Origin: Hyphochytrium catenoides
Lineage: Eukaryota; Sar; Hyphochytriomycetes; Hyphochytriales; Hyphochytriaceae
Assembly (NCBI GenBank): GCA_900088475.1
Contig: FLMG01000962.1
Location: forward strand, 6,851-17,154
Reading direction: 5' to 3'
Length of the DNA: 10,304 nt
The notes under the pieces are model-generated. The model was not told the origin of the DNA. It saw nothing but the letters and a program-made list of their open reading frames with translations, and did not search any database. Shown here in pieces: positions 1 through 8,872 of this stretch (positions are counted from its first letter, which is position 1; each line of letters starts with the position of its first letter). The translations under genes were made by a program, and so were the position numbers.

Positions 1-167
1 TTGCAGTAGCCACAGGCACATGAGAAGGCACCAATACAAAGGAGACCTCAAATGGGGTGGCTGCTTGCGATATCTGCTTCAGGCCGCACTCCCAAGCAAA
101 CACAGCCGCTCGGTTCTATTTTCCTCTCTGCCTGCACCTGTTTCCTGCCTGTGGTGACAACTAACGG
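1..167. other. 3' flank of the left-hand gene
   Basis: Sequence downstream of the stop codon of the minus-strand gene. No open frame of note and no clear AATAAA signal on the minus strand was seen. It probably holds the 3' untranslated region. Confidence 0.4.
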
Positions 168-1379
168 CTAAAGCGGACGCGCAGCTCGAGTGGAGGACGA
201 CCTTGAGCGCGAGGAGGACTGGTTGTGGACTACCACTGGTGCAGGACTGGAGATGATGCTGTAGAAGAAAGAGAATGGCATCCTCCCTGACGTAATCAAC
301 GTTGCCTCTGCGCAGGGTACGTCTACGGCAACATGTTCTGGGACTAGCGTCGCGTAGGTCGTTATTGGCAATCCTGTTGCTCTTCTTCCGTCTTCTTCTG
401 AGCTTCTATTGATATCCTTGGCGCTCATCAGAAGAGATGAAGTCGTTCCCTTCTTTCCAAAGGTGGTGTCCGCGCTACTGGAGAGGAAGTGTCGCTGGAC
501 CCAGAAACCGACACAAGCTAGAAGGAGAAGAGAAAGAATAATGATCACCGTCAGCAAAATCGTCCATACATCATCACTGTCAGACGAAGAAGACTGCGGC
601 TCTGCCTTCTTCCTATCGTCTTTATCTACTGGTGGAGCCGTTGCAGTACTGGCAGCCGACCCTTTTGCTTCCTCTCTCTGGCCAGCTACTCCTTGGCTGG
701 GAACCGCAGATTCGGAGTTAGCTCTGCCCTCAGAACCCGAAGGAAGCTTGCTTGCTTGGGTAACGACTTCATTGCAGCTTTCTGCGGACGAGGAGACTTG
801 TCCAACAAGAAGCCGATCTAAAAGGCACTGACAGTAGAGTAAAGCTTTCTGCTTCTCAGTCTGGGATAAAGTAGTCGTCGACCCGGTTGAAGCTGTAGGT
901 GGCCTTCCTCCTCCACCGAGGTTTATGACCTTCTCTGGTCCCAAGGAAGTGGCAGAAGGAACTGTGGATGGGCTTTGGGTTTGAAGATCAGCAGCTTCAA
1001 GCGCCCTTCCTCCTGCCTGGGAAACCTTCGAATTGTTGCTCCTCGAGGCAGAAATTGAACAAGATTGACAGCCATTTAAAGCAGGTGTGAAGACACAGCT
1101 TGCAAGGGCACCACTCTCCTCTTGGAGGCACTTTTTCGCCATTGAGCTATTAAATACGTTTTGCGCTTGGTAGCAGGAGCAGGCCCGTTGGGCAAAGTCA
1201 ATGTCAAAGACCCGCTCTAGGCCGCCTCCTGGTCCGCACTCCGCTGTAAGATTAAAAGGAGGAGATGGCGCGAAGTCAGCACTTAGTCTTGGAACTAAGT
1301 TTGCGCACATCAAGGCGTAAGCAGCCAGGAGGCCGAGGAAAGGAGAAGGACACTTTCGACAAAATGCTAGCCATGCCAT
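168..1379 (-). CDS. Putative type I membrane protein with a seven-cysteine ectodomain (unrecognised family)
   Basis: A complete 403-residue frame. The ATG is bounded by an in-frame TGA 17 codons upstream, and the frame ends in TAG. Residues 1-34 form a signal peptide (hydrophobic core about 11-28, likely cleavage after L-S-A at 34). Residues 43-107 hold the cysteine-rich domain with C48, C67, C69, C84, C95, C104 and C107. A Ser/Thr/Gly-rich stalk follows (about 108-270), interrupted by a C-x-C...C segment at 183-202. Residues 272-294 are a strongly hydrophobic transmembrane helix with acidic residues before it and Q-R-H after it, fitting an outside-to-inside orientation. The tail of about 109 residues ends in a Ser/Arg-rich stretch. 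Sequons in the ectodomain include N43, N77 and N115. A receptor, adhesin or cell-wall sensor is possible from layout alone, but the family is not recognised. A related domain is encoded at 9819-10019. No intron is needed to read it. Confidence 0.85.
   Translation of the reverse strand: MAWLAFCRKCPSPFLGLLAAYALMCANLVPRLSADFAPSPPFNLTAECGPGGGLERVFDIDFAQRACSCYQAQNVFNSSMAKKCLQEESGALASCVFTPALNGCQSCSISASRSNNSKVSQAGGRALEAADLQTQSPSTVPSATSLGPEKVINLGGGGRPPTASTGSTTTLSQTEKQKALLYCQCLLDRLLVGQVSSSAESCNEVVTQASKLPSGSEGRANSESAVPSQGVAGQREEAKGSAASTATAPPVDKDDRKKAEPQSSSSDSDDVWTILLTVIIILSLLLLACVGFWVQRHFLSSSADTTFGKKGTTSSLLMSAKDINRSSEEDGRRATGLPITTYATLVPEHVAVDVPCAEATLITSGRMPFSFFYSIISSPAPVVVHNQSSSRSRSSSTRAARPL
774..839 (-). 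other. Second C-x-C...C segment in the stalk, possible degenerate half-domain
   Basis: Residues 181-202 of the left-hand protein carry C183, C185 and C202: a C-x-C pair followed 16 residues later by another cysteine. This echoes C67-x-C69 followed by C84 (14 residues between) in the main domain. The segment sits in an otherwise cysteine-free Ser/Thr-rich stalk. It adds three cysteines and makes the ectodomain total ten. It may be a partial domain duplication or an independent disulfide partner region; the resemblance is short. Confidence 0.35.
1059..1253 (-). other. Seven-cysteine extracellular domain, copy A
   Basis: Residues 43-107 of the left-hand protein. Counting residues between cysteines, the spacing is 18, 1, 14, 10, 8 and 2. 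Landmark motifs are N-L-T-A-E-C at the start, D-F-A-Q before the first of the paired cysteines, C-S-C-Y, G-A-L before the fifth cysteine and N-G-C-Q-S-C at the end. The copy in the right-hand gene has spacing 21, 1, 13, 10, 8 and 2, with the same landmarks. Conservation of cysteines with little else retained is typical of a disulfide-stabilised secreted fold. The odd cysteine count would leave one free or paired elsewhere, perhaps with the extra cysteines at 183-202. It does not match a domain I can name. Confidence 0.8.
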
Positions 1380-3600
1380 TCGTCCGTGACCTATAGTCTC
1401 TATGTTTATCCAACTGTCCGATGAGATTCAAGTGAAGAGTTAGCTGCGAGGGATGTCAGAGGTGACGAGGAGCAAGCAGCAAAGATTGATCCCGTCCATG
1501 CCGAGAGAGGGAAAAGCTCAGTAGAATGGGCAATGCTGTCTCCTGCGATAAAGAGCGAGCTCACCAAGAAGGCACTATAAAGCACTCATGTAGATGGAGT
1601 TTCGACGGCGAGCAACCACTGCGCAAGACTCAAGATGTAGGAGGGGAGAGGACTCCAAGTCTTTTTTGACCAAGGCACAGAAGCTGTGCCCGAGAAACGG
1701 AAGCAGGAGGTAAGAAGGAGCAGCCAGAGACGGAAGATCGGGAGAGCCAGATATCACCGCTAATGTAATATGGGACAGAACAATGGACGGAGTAAGAAGT
1801 GTAGCAGATAGTTACAGGTCAAGAGCCAGAAGCTTGGCAGAAAAAGAGGGGCGAAGAGGATTTTATGCACCCTAGGACCGGTGCTTTAATTACAATGGAA
1901 GCTGCTGGCAGCATGGCGAGGTTAAACTGATGTCATGACAGAGACACAAGGCTGAAGGATAGCGTTCTCTAGTCAGTCATACTAGCTCTACTGCTACCTT
2001 ATTAAGCTACAGCACGGGGTGCGTTCCTCGCGGCGGAAATGTCAGCTCCCCGCTCCACTCCTCCTGCGTTGATGTGGTTAGTAGGGTTTAGGGTAGAGCA
2101 AGAGTTCATGCCAAAAAAGACAGGAATGTCAAAGTCCGCGAAGAACAAGAGGCCTTGCAAGTAACAAGTGATTCTGCCTACTCTTAGCACCAGCCACTCC
2201 CTATTAGATCTACTCCTTCCCACACTCTAGCCCTATGAGTCAGAAGTACGTTGTAACTTCCCCCGTACTTCGGTACTTCTACTGCTACAGCCTTTAGCCT
2301 TTGCTACTTCTACAGCCAGATGAGGCGTGGTTCTACTTTCGTCTCGTTATTGCAGAGTGCAAAGGAAATGTCATGGCGCTGCCTGTCTCTGCAGCCACGC
2401 TGACTAGTTCTACTGACTACTATGGCAAGACCTAAGACCTCGGAGCTCAACCAAGCCCGCCTTATGAGCAGCAAGTAATGGAGTTGACGGACGGAGCGGA
2501 AGGGTTGAAAATTGTCTAGAGGTCTCATCACCCGGCTCACCGTCCACTTGAGGAACAGAGGTGCTCGAGGTCTCGAGGTTCTATCCTCTTCTTCTCCCTC
2601 ACTCACTGCCTTGGCCAGTGGCAACTTTAGTGGCTTGGAGCTGGGACGGAAAAGGTCTTCCATCTGGAATCGAGCACATCGTCACCGTCATCAGACAAGC
2701 ATTAGCTTTCTATATTCTAGATTTGTCAAGACTCAGCGGACTCAGCCAGAAACGGAAGCTTTGGACCAGGCCGCGCTCTCTTCCTTGTGTACGTGCAGCC
2801 AAGTATCCGCGGGTACTTGTATAAGTCCTGAAGTCGCTGTTCTGCTAGAAGTCTTACTATTTACCACGGTATCCCCTTGACCAGCAACTCTTCCTTCACG
2901 CTACTTACTACTAACACAATCCATTACTACTGTTTTACTTGGGTGCCGACGAAGATAACGATATAGATTCCCTGTAGGAGTTTGTCACCTTCACTACCTG
3001 TACACGGTACGACCTATTGTGCTCCTGTCTCCTTCAGAACCCGTACAGCTCTGAACTCTGACACCTCTCGGAGGTCGAGGAGGACCCGGACTGTCGCGCC
3101 CCCAGCAAAGGCTGCCGCCAGTCTACATCATTAACAAAGCTTCGAAGCACAGGAAAGCTACTCTCATCACCTCTCAAATCAAGGATGCCAGGTACATGTG
3201 TGTATCGAAGAAGTTCGGCGTCCATTGCAAGCAATGTTGCGGAGAGCAAGCAGCGGCGGTGGCACCTGGACGAGGAGCATAAAGGAAAAAGTCTGAGCCA
3301 CATACACACACGTGGAGTAATAAAACCGCAACAATGTGTGTGTCTACTCTACCAATGTGCAATGATAGAAGCATCAGAGGACTCTGTTCCCAGTGGCAAA
3401 GCAACAGATAGATCAGGCCGACAAAGATTTTTTACTGTTACTAGAACGTTCGTGTGTAGCAGGATTTTCAACACCAATTTCCACGAAGCGTTAGCCAGCT
3501 GCCGACAGCTTTGTCCTAATAGAAGAAGGAGGTTTCTAACGAGAACCGTTCGTTTTGATGACCGCATAAGCCTGGTAGGAGGGTTCCCGTCATGAGGCCC
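1380..3600. other. Non-coding interval upstream of the left-hand gene
   Basis: Presumed promoter and 5' untranslated region of the minus-strand gene, then intergenic DNA. The short frames at 1575-1757 and 2002-2223 (minus) and those around 2310-2880 on both strands have no recognisable domain. Overlapping frames on opposite strands here argue that most are chance. One minus-strand stretch near 2600-2660 has a GTGAGT that would serve as a splice donor, but no exon chain could be built from it. A two-unit match to the TTAGGG telomere repeat occurs near 2084-2096 and is too short to mean anything. Confidence 0.4.
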
Positions 3601-5116
3601 TTGAAACATCTGTCGAGCTATCTGTAGTCGTAGAAGTTCCTTGTTCTTGTGGTGGGCACTGTTTAGTAGGTTTTGCCCTGCGTTCTTCTTTTTACTTTTG
3701 GTGCCTCAGCAGCGTGGCAGAGTCTCAGTCCAACAGGGACAGCCAGAAGACTCTGCTGTTCTAGTGTGGGCACCGACACCGTACTAAGGCTTACTACCTC
3801 CTTCTATCTCTCCCTTCCTCGTGCTCCATGACAGCCACTTTATTAGTACCATAATAACTTGTTTCCTGGGTTAATGCTCTTAGAATTGAACGCATACAGC
3901 ACACCTTGTTATTATGACTGTACGACCCTCTTCTGGGAGCTCTGAATCAACTTGTGTTGAATGTCTCTCCACAAGTACGTGTGCAGCTGCGGTCAGGTAC
4001 TATTGACCAAGTAGTCTCGTCTGAAGTCACCTCCATTGAATGCAGGAGCTTGTTGCTAAGACAAGAGAGGTGCTCAATCATGTTATTGACGTAGATGCTA
4101 TCAAGGTGCTCTTGATTGGGATGGTATGTACACGAAGTCCCGTCAGAACAGAACCCGCCTCGAGTAGTCATCCAAAAAATCCAAAGGCCTCTCATTTATC
4201 CAGACATCGGACTGCATCCCCCAATTAGAAGTACGTGACCTTATAGAAAATGTCTTATTATCAAATTATACAACTCTTATCAATGACCTGGACAGAGGAA
4301 TGGTCCAGCAGGTAGCCTTTAGAACGAGCAGCAACAAAAGTCGGTTCATGCAGCTTTGGATAAAATATTCTTCGAGCTGCTAGACTGCTACCTACTGAGT
4401 GTCCAACACCACAGGGTTACTACTTGGCAACGTCGGCAACAAGCGCATCGACGCATCGTCGTTACCTAGAGGCCACATCGGTCATCATCATCAATGTTGT
4501 TCCATCAATGAGTGATGAAAACTAAAGCACTTCTTCATTGAACAATCAACAACCTCAGAAATCCCCTAGGTGCAGGGGCGTTGCCCCTTGTTCATAACTA
4601 ACTTGAAACCCCCGAGATTAATATGTTTCTCCACGAATATCCTCGGTCCGTTAGTAGAGTAGGTAGGAAACTTAATGAAGACCCTCGAGATTAAGTCAGT
4701 CTCCATATGCGAACCGAAACTGACATTACCAAGCCAAAGGTCACATCAGTCACATCACCAGGACGTAACTTCATTGCCAGTCTCATGAAGTCTGGAGCCT
4801 GCTGGAGCGCGAGCAAACTAGACCAGTCTGCCGTCTGCCATGACACCATGAATAATAATCAGCCATCGTCGTGGCAGGGACAACAGCTTCACGAGCCTCG
4901 ATCCTTCTTTGCGCTACTGGTGGCGGGTAGTTGCTGAGGCCCACTCCATAAGGCACCCTTGTTCTTTTGCGTAGTGTTCCCGCGTGGAGGAGAGAGCTAC
5001 TTGTTGCCTCTATGATCGGCTGTCCCCATTTAACGTCGAGGAGACACCACGCCAGCATCTGGCCTGGTCAACCATCCCATAATCAGTTCAGCTGGTCACT
5101 CTGTCTCCTTCAATAG

Positions 5117-5275
5117 GGTGCTGTCTTGGAGAATGGCGAGGAGGTTTGCTTCACGGCCTCAGATTTTCGATTCTACCGACTACTAGCAAAGAAAGACTTT
5201 CTCCCGAGGCAGCTGTATAGCCCAGAGGGAAGAAGCTACAGCGGCATATTGCACAAGAGCCACTTCATTGATTGA
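5117..5275 (+). other. Exon-like frame behind a plausible splice acceptor
   Basis: The frame opens directly after a TAG that ends a pyrimidine-rich tract (CTGTCTCCTTCAATAG, 5101-5116), as expected for a 3' splice site. It runs 52 codons to a TGA. The translation is mixed charged and aromatic, for example F-T-A-S-D-F-R-F-Y-R-L-L, and not low complexity. No family is recognised and no partner exon with matching phase was established, so this is only a candidate. Confidence 0.18.
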
Positions 5276-5321
5276 GTCTCTCAGACCTATCGAAGCCACG
5301 GCGGGCTTGTCTTCATAGGAA

Positions 5322-5462
5322 ATGCTTCAAGAGCCATTTTTCATCTTCTTCCTCATCGGAGCAGGCGTCTTCTACACCGCGGAAACCGAGGACTTCTACT
5401 ATTTGGGATTAGGGGCCCTCCTCCTCAACTTCCTCGCGTTTCTAATGATCACTTATCTTTGA
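5322..5462 (+). CDS. Short hydrophobic open frame, 46 residues, two possible membrane segments
   Basis: The frame starts at ATG 5322, three codons after an in-frame TAG at 5316, and ends at TGA 5460-5462. Residues 6-18 and about 26-46 are strongly hydrophobic, separated by a short acidic turn (T-A-E-T-E-D). Many third codon positions are C or G, a mild sign of coding use compared with neighbouring DNA. It could be a small membrane protein, an exon of a larger membrane protein or a chance frame in pyrimidine-rich DNA. The ATG has A at -3 but C at +4. No homologue is recognised. Confidence 0.2.
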   Translation: MLQEPFFIFFLIGAGVFYTAETEDFYYLGLGALLLNFLAFLMITYL

Positions 5463-6246
5463 CCCTCCCACATGACGAGCTATGGAAGAGGTCAACATCA
5501 CCATCGGAAGAAATATTAACTGAAACCAGGCTAAAGGCTGGAGGTTAATTGACCTACTCCTCGTCGCCTATCAACCCTCCTCTCTCGGCTATGCCACAGA
5601 GCAACGTCTGTCATCCATCTCTTTCTGGACTGTCTTTTGGTCTACTCAACTTCGGTCGAAGTGCCCAACTGCGGGATCGCTTTTAGAGGGCACCGTGACA
5701 TATATTTTTGTCAATTGCCGCTTCTCAGCAAGACGGTCAATAGATATTTTCGTTGCAAGCAACTCCCGTAAGCACTACTACGGTGCAGAAGAGCTCTTTA
5801 CCTCTTCTTGGTCTTCATCTTCCTTGTCATGGGCGGGACGCGGTACAAACAGGAGCTGATGTAGTGCGATTTTTCCCTCTTTGCCACTGTGTGTATGTTA
5901 GTCATCGTATGGAGTGTTCGTGTCTCTCAAGACAAGTAGTGGGCAGACCCTTTCTCCAATAGTGATCTCCACATTATGTCTTAAGTACTATAGGTTGAGA
6001 CGCGTAACAGGCGCTCTGGGTAGGCTACTACTGCGGATTATTGATATTATCTAAAGGATCTAACGGTTAATCTTTTGACTTCATGAGGTGGTGTTATGAC
6101 TTTCCTGCCCGCGGATCCCACTGACTAACCAACGAGGAGGGACTGCTTGGCATAAGTGAGTCTAGTTGAGTTGCAAACCACGAGGACGAAGAAGGGGCAG
6201 AGCCCGTATTATCGCTCTTATCTCACAGGCTGAACAGTGCCGAGCT

Positions 6247-6498
6247 TCACGACCTTTCCAGTAACCTCAGTATTTGCCTTCTATCCTCGTTCGCCTGCCT
6301 TTTGCATATCTGCAGAATCTCCGGCAATGTTCTAAGAGCCAGAGTCAGTCGGCGGGGTTTATCATCTTCATCTTGTATGGGCTCTTCATCCCTTCCACCC
6401 ACCTTCTTTCTTCTTCTTCTGTTGTGAAGAAGTCCGCGTAGCGTCAATGAGAAGAAACCATCATTTCGGAACCACCACCCTTTGCCTGTGGTGGGCAT
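6247..6498 (-). CDS. Short uncharacterised open frame, 83 residues
   Basis: From an ATG at 6498 (minus strand) to TGA at 6247. The first half is basic, with a run of arginines and lysines near residues 27-32. A short acidic stretch (D-E-E-P and D-E-D-D, about 37-46) follows. The last 35 residues are Leu/Arg/Glu-rich and could form amphipathic helices. No domain is recognised. It lies 45 bp from the divergent plus-strand ATG at 6544, so the two could share a promoter, but either may be chance. A GTGGGT within the frame could act as a splice donor. Confidence 0.22.
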   Translation of the reverse strand: MPTTGKGWWFRNDGFFSLTLRGLLHNRRRRKKVGGRDEEPIQDEDDKPRRLTLALRTLPEILQICKRQANEDRRQILRLLERS

Positions 6499-6543
6499 AG
6501 ATGCGTGTGACACGGACAGACATCGAGCCGGAGGAGCGTTACA

Positions 6544-6771
6544 ATGGCTGAGGGCCCGATCCAGTCAGAGGAACCTGCACGACCCTGTTACAATGCGAAG
6601 ACGAACAAAATCGGTACGCCACCATCACAAAGGGCCTCAGAAGGGCACGGGGAGTACTACATGCTAGTCTACAGAGAGGATGCACGCCAAGTAGAGGAGG
6701 AAGGAGGACTACTGCCAAATGAGGCGAAAGGGACAAAAGTCAGGTGGAAGTGGAGTGAGAGAGAAAGGTGA
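6544..6771 (+). CDS. Short uncharacterised open frame, 75 residues
   Basis: Begins at ATG 6544 in good initiation context (A at -3, G at +4) and ends at TGA 6769-6771. The translation is hydrophilic, with a central G-E-Y-Y-M-L-V-Y segment, an acidic E-E-E-G-G patch and a basic C-terminus. No signal peptide, membrane segment or known motif is seen. The purine bias of the region inflates Glu, Arg and Lys content, which weakens the case for real coding. It overlaps another plus-strand frame (6482-6667) that has a poorer start. Confidence 0.22.
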   Translation: MAEGPIQSEEPARPCYNAKTNKIGTPPSQRASEGHGEYYMLVYREDARQVEEEGGLLPNEAKGTKVRWKWSERER

Positions 6772-7590
6772 GAAAGAAGGATAGAGATTGCAGTCAACTC
6801 TTGGGTGGGATGCAGAAAGTGAGCCGGGCAATGTCACCCACCACCTTTATTGACCCATAAGACAAGAGACTGATGAGTGGAACAATCGCACAGGAAGGGG
6901 GAACAAGGAGAACAGAATTCTTGTTTGAGTGGACAGAGTCCTGCGAAGAAGTGCCGGTGATGGGCAATCAGGGTCGAGCTGAGACCCAGTAATAGTAGAT
7001 AGAAGCAATCTACGGGTACAATAAAAGAAGAAGAAGTCAGGAGGGAGGCGCATGAGAGAAATACAAAGGAGAAGCAGGAACCAGGAGGACAACAACAAGG
7101 ATAATCGGAAGAGGAGAGAAAATAGCTAGGTATCTCTCAGTAGTAGCCTTGTTTTGCTGATCTTCCTGACGGGAGACAACAGGTATCTTAACGCAGGTCA
7201 TTATTAGAGATAGGGCGTTGTTCCTTGTGGTATTAGCAAATCATCATGCAGTCGTCAGCCATCATACTACTACTAAGGAAAAAGAGTAGAGCTATGGAGG
7301 AGAAGGACGAAGATTGAACGAGGACACGTTAAATTATGAGGGCTGACACTCCTTAGCTGGCTGCACGCTGCCTGTACAAAAGTAGACAATGTTGTTGATG
7401 AACTAGTAGGAGAGAGACCACCATGTTGATTAAGGCCCCAGCATCGACAGGCGTCCTTCTCCTTCTCAACCGTCAGCCAGGAAGGAAAGGGAACAGTTCA
7501 AGGAGAAAGAGTTGAGACAAAGAAGCAACAGAGGCAGAGCGCACGTCGTGAGGTTGATGGGAGAGACTGTTGGCTAAGCCAACCGCGCAT
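6772..7590. other. Purine-rich intergenic DNA
   Basis: The plus strand is rich in A and G, with no supported gene. A minus-strand AATAAA (plus TTTATT at 6846-6851) could be a poly(A) signal, but the only frame ending there, up to 7098, lacks an ATG start and is rich in Leu and Phe because of the composition. Confidence 0.35.
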
Positions 7591-7594
7591 GCAA

Positions 7595-7735
7595 AAGGGA
7601 GGGAGAGAGACAGACAGAGAGAGAGAGAGAGAGAGACAGAGAGAGAGAGAGAGTGAAGAGAGAGAGAGAGGGAGAGAGAGTCCCAGACTGAGAGAGAGAG
7701 GGACAGAGAGTCCCACGCTGCGCGATCCGAAGAAG
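7595..7735. repeat. (GA)n microsatellite-type tract, first block
   Basis: Mostly GA dinucleotides on the plus strand with scattered C and T interruptions, containing a 30-bp tandem duplication at 7661-7720. Frames through it on either strand translate to Arg/Glu or Ser/Leu repeats and are artefacts. Confidence 0.9.
7661..7720. repeat. 30-bp imperfect tandem duplication
   Basis: Units 7661-7690 and 7691-7720 match at 27 of 30 positions by direct comparison. Each has a GA run followed by TCCCAGACTG in the first unit and TCCCACGCTG in the second. The non-GA end of the unit makes this more than register shift in a dinucleotide repeat. Confidence 0.85.
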
Positions 7736-7739
7736 AGAG

Positions 7740-8310
7740 GAGGAAGAGTTCTTAGCTCTCTTGTGCCTCTGCCCTCACAGTGACCGCGGGCGCCGATCCT
7801 GTGACCCAGGGAACGGCCATCAGAACCCAGAGCTCCACGTGCTAGACGTATTACTATGACCAGCGGGAATAGCGCCATAGCGATCCTCAACCTTGCGTGT
7901 ATTACTACTCCTAACCTGCGCCTTTTGGTAACGGCGGTCCGACGTCCCTCAGTCACCCCCCAGCACCCCGAGGAGAAGGTTTAGGAAGCTTCAGTATCAA
8001 AGGCACCGGAATGCTAGGGTTTGTGGTGTATCACTGTCGGGGCGGAATAGGGTCAGGTAGTATCAAGTGTGCTATCATCATGGAGGAGACGGAGGAGAGA
8101 CAGACAAGAGGAAAGGAGGAGGAGGGACAAGAGACAGGGAAGGCGGGGCCAATGAGACAGATTTGAAGAGAGGTACATAAGATGAATGACTGTAAGTAAT
8201 AGTTTTAGGAGACAGAGCGTGGCAGAGGTAGGAAGGTGCTTGAAGGTGAGATGCATGTCAGAGTAATGGAAGTGCTGCCCTTCAGAGACATGGCAAGGAG
8301 GCACAGGACA
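7740..8310. other. Interval between the two GA blocks, no gene seen
   Basis: Mixed sequence at 7740-8080, then purine-rich on the plus strand. Frames on the minus strand here and through the GA blocks are Leu/Ser-rich products of composition and are not supported as genes. Confidence 0.4.
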
Positions 8311-8314
8311 CCAT

Positions 8315-8572
8315 GAGAGGAGAGAGAGAGAGAGAGAGAGAGAGAAGAGAGAGAGGAGAGAGAGGAGAGAGGGAGAGAGAGAGAGAAGAGAAAGGAGAGA
8401 GAGAGAGAGAGAGAGGAGAAAGGAGACAGAGGAAGAGAGAAGAGAAACCAGAGAGAGAGAGCAAGAAGGGAAAGGAGAGAGGAAGAGCAAGAGGAAGGGA
8501 CAGAGAGAGAGGGAGGCGAAGAGAGAGTGAGAGAGAGAGAGAGGAGATGGTGGCAGGGAAGAGAGAGAGAGT
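8315..8572. repeat. (GA)n tract, second block, with a 112-nt pure purine run
   Basis: From 8315 to 8426 the plus strand is A or G at every position. Purine dominance then continues to about 8572 with only isolated C and T. Long mirror-symmetric purine tracts of this kind can form intramolecular triplex DNA. Frames through it are artefacts. Confidence 0.92.
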
Positions 8573-8756
8573 AAACATTCAGAGGAAGGTAGAATAAGAC
8601 ACCAGAAGAAGCAGCTTTAGGAGGGTGGACCTTTCAACATCAAAGAAAGGCTGAAGAAGTGACACCAGGACAGCAGGGAGAGGAGGGAAAAGGGAAGACA
8701 AAGAGGAGGAGGGAGCACCACATGACGAACGAACACGACTGAGGAGCAGAGCTGTC

Positions 8757-8872
8757 AGCTACTCTCTCTCCCCTTCCTCGTTCCTCTATCTCTTCTCCCT
8801 TCGTGGCATTTCTTCCGCTCTCTTCTTCCTTCTCTTTCTCTTACTCAGACCACTCTTTCTCTCAGCGTCAAG
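8757..8872. repeat. Pyrimidine-rich tract, plus strand
   Basis: Dense C and T with few purines (TCTCTC and CTTCCTC-type runs), beginning where the purine bias of the preceding 2 kb ends. CT-rich DNA commonly lies upstream of fungal and other eukaryotic start sites. Here it lies about 0.5 kb upstream of the right-hand gene. Confidence 0.6.

Larger units (their letters stand above)
3600..6240. other. Gene-poor interval with scattered exon-like frames
   Basis: No frame here is long enough, or similar enough to a known family, to call a gene confidently. The plus strand has a series of short open stretches that read like protein and in places abut splice-like signals. Examples are 3918-3974, 4046-4124 and 4168-4311, then 5117-5275, 5322-5462 and 5524-5859 (111 codons, no ATG at its start). 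They could be exons of an intron-rich or decayed plus-strand gene, or chance frames. No terminal repeats, reverse transcriptase, integrase or transposase motifs were found. Confidence 0.35.

Noticed and set aside
409-831. Plus-strand frame of 140 residues
   Set aside because: It lies wholly inside the left-hand gene on the opposite strand, begins with TTG and not ATG, and has no signal or domain; it is a shadow frame.
2084-2096. Two-unit match to the TTAGGG telomere repeat
   Set aside because: Too short to be distinguished from chance and not followed by more units.
3300-3345. CA-rich and TG-rich runs able to pair as a hairpin
   Set aside because: Short dinucleotide runs pair trivially; no loop or flanking conservation suggests a function.
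4606-4715. Two similar segments containing CGAGATTAA, then TCTCCA, about 70 bp apart
   Set aside because: Only short blocks match and the spacing between them differs; not enough for a repeat call.
4783-5058. Minus-strand frame of 91 residues, considered as a retroelement fragment
   Set aside because: No reverse transcriptase, integrase or protease motif is visible, and no terminal repeats flank it.
6847-7098. Minus-strand frame starting with a hydrophobic segment and ending at an AATAAA
   Set aside because: The first codon is TTG and not ATG, and the Leu/Phe content follows from the purine-rich plus strand.
7498-7956. Minus-strand frame of 152 residues rich in Ser and Leu
   Set aside because: The repetitive part comes from the GA tract read on the minus strand, and the remainder has no recognisable domain.
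8053-8597. Several Leu/Ser or Arg/Glu frames on both strands
   Set aside because: All are translations of the second GA block and its flanks; low complexity explains their length.
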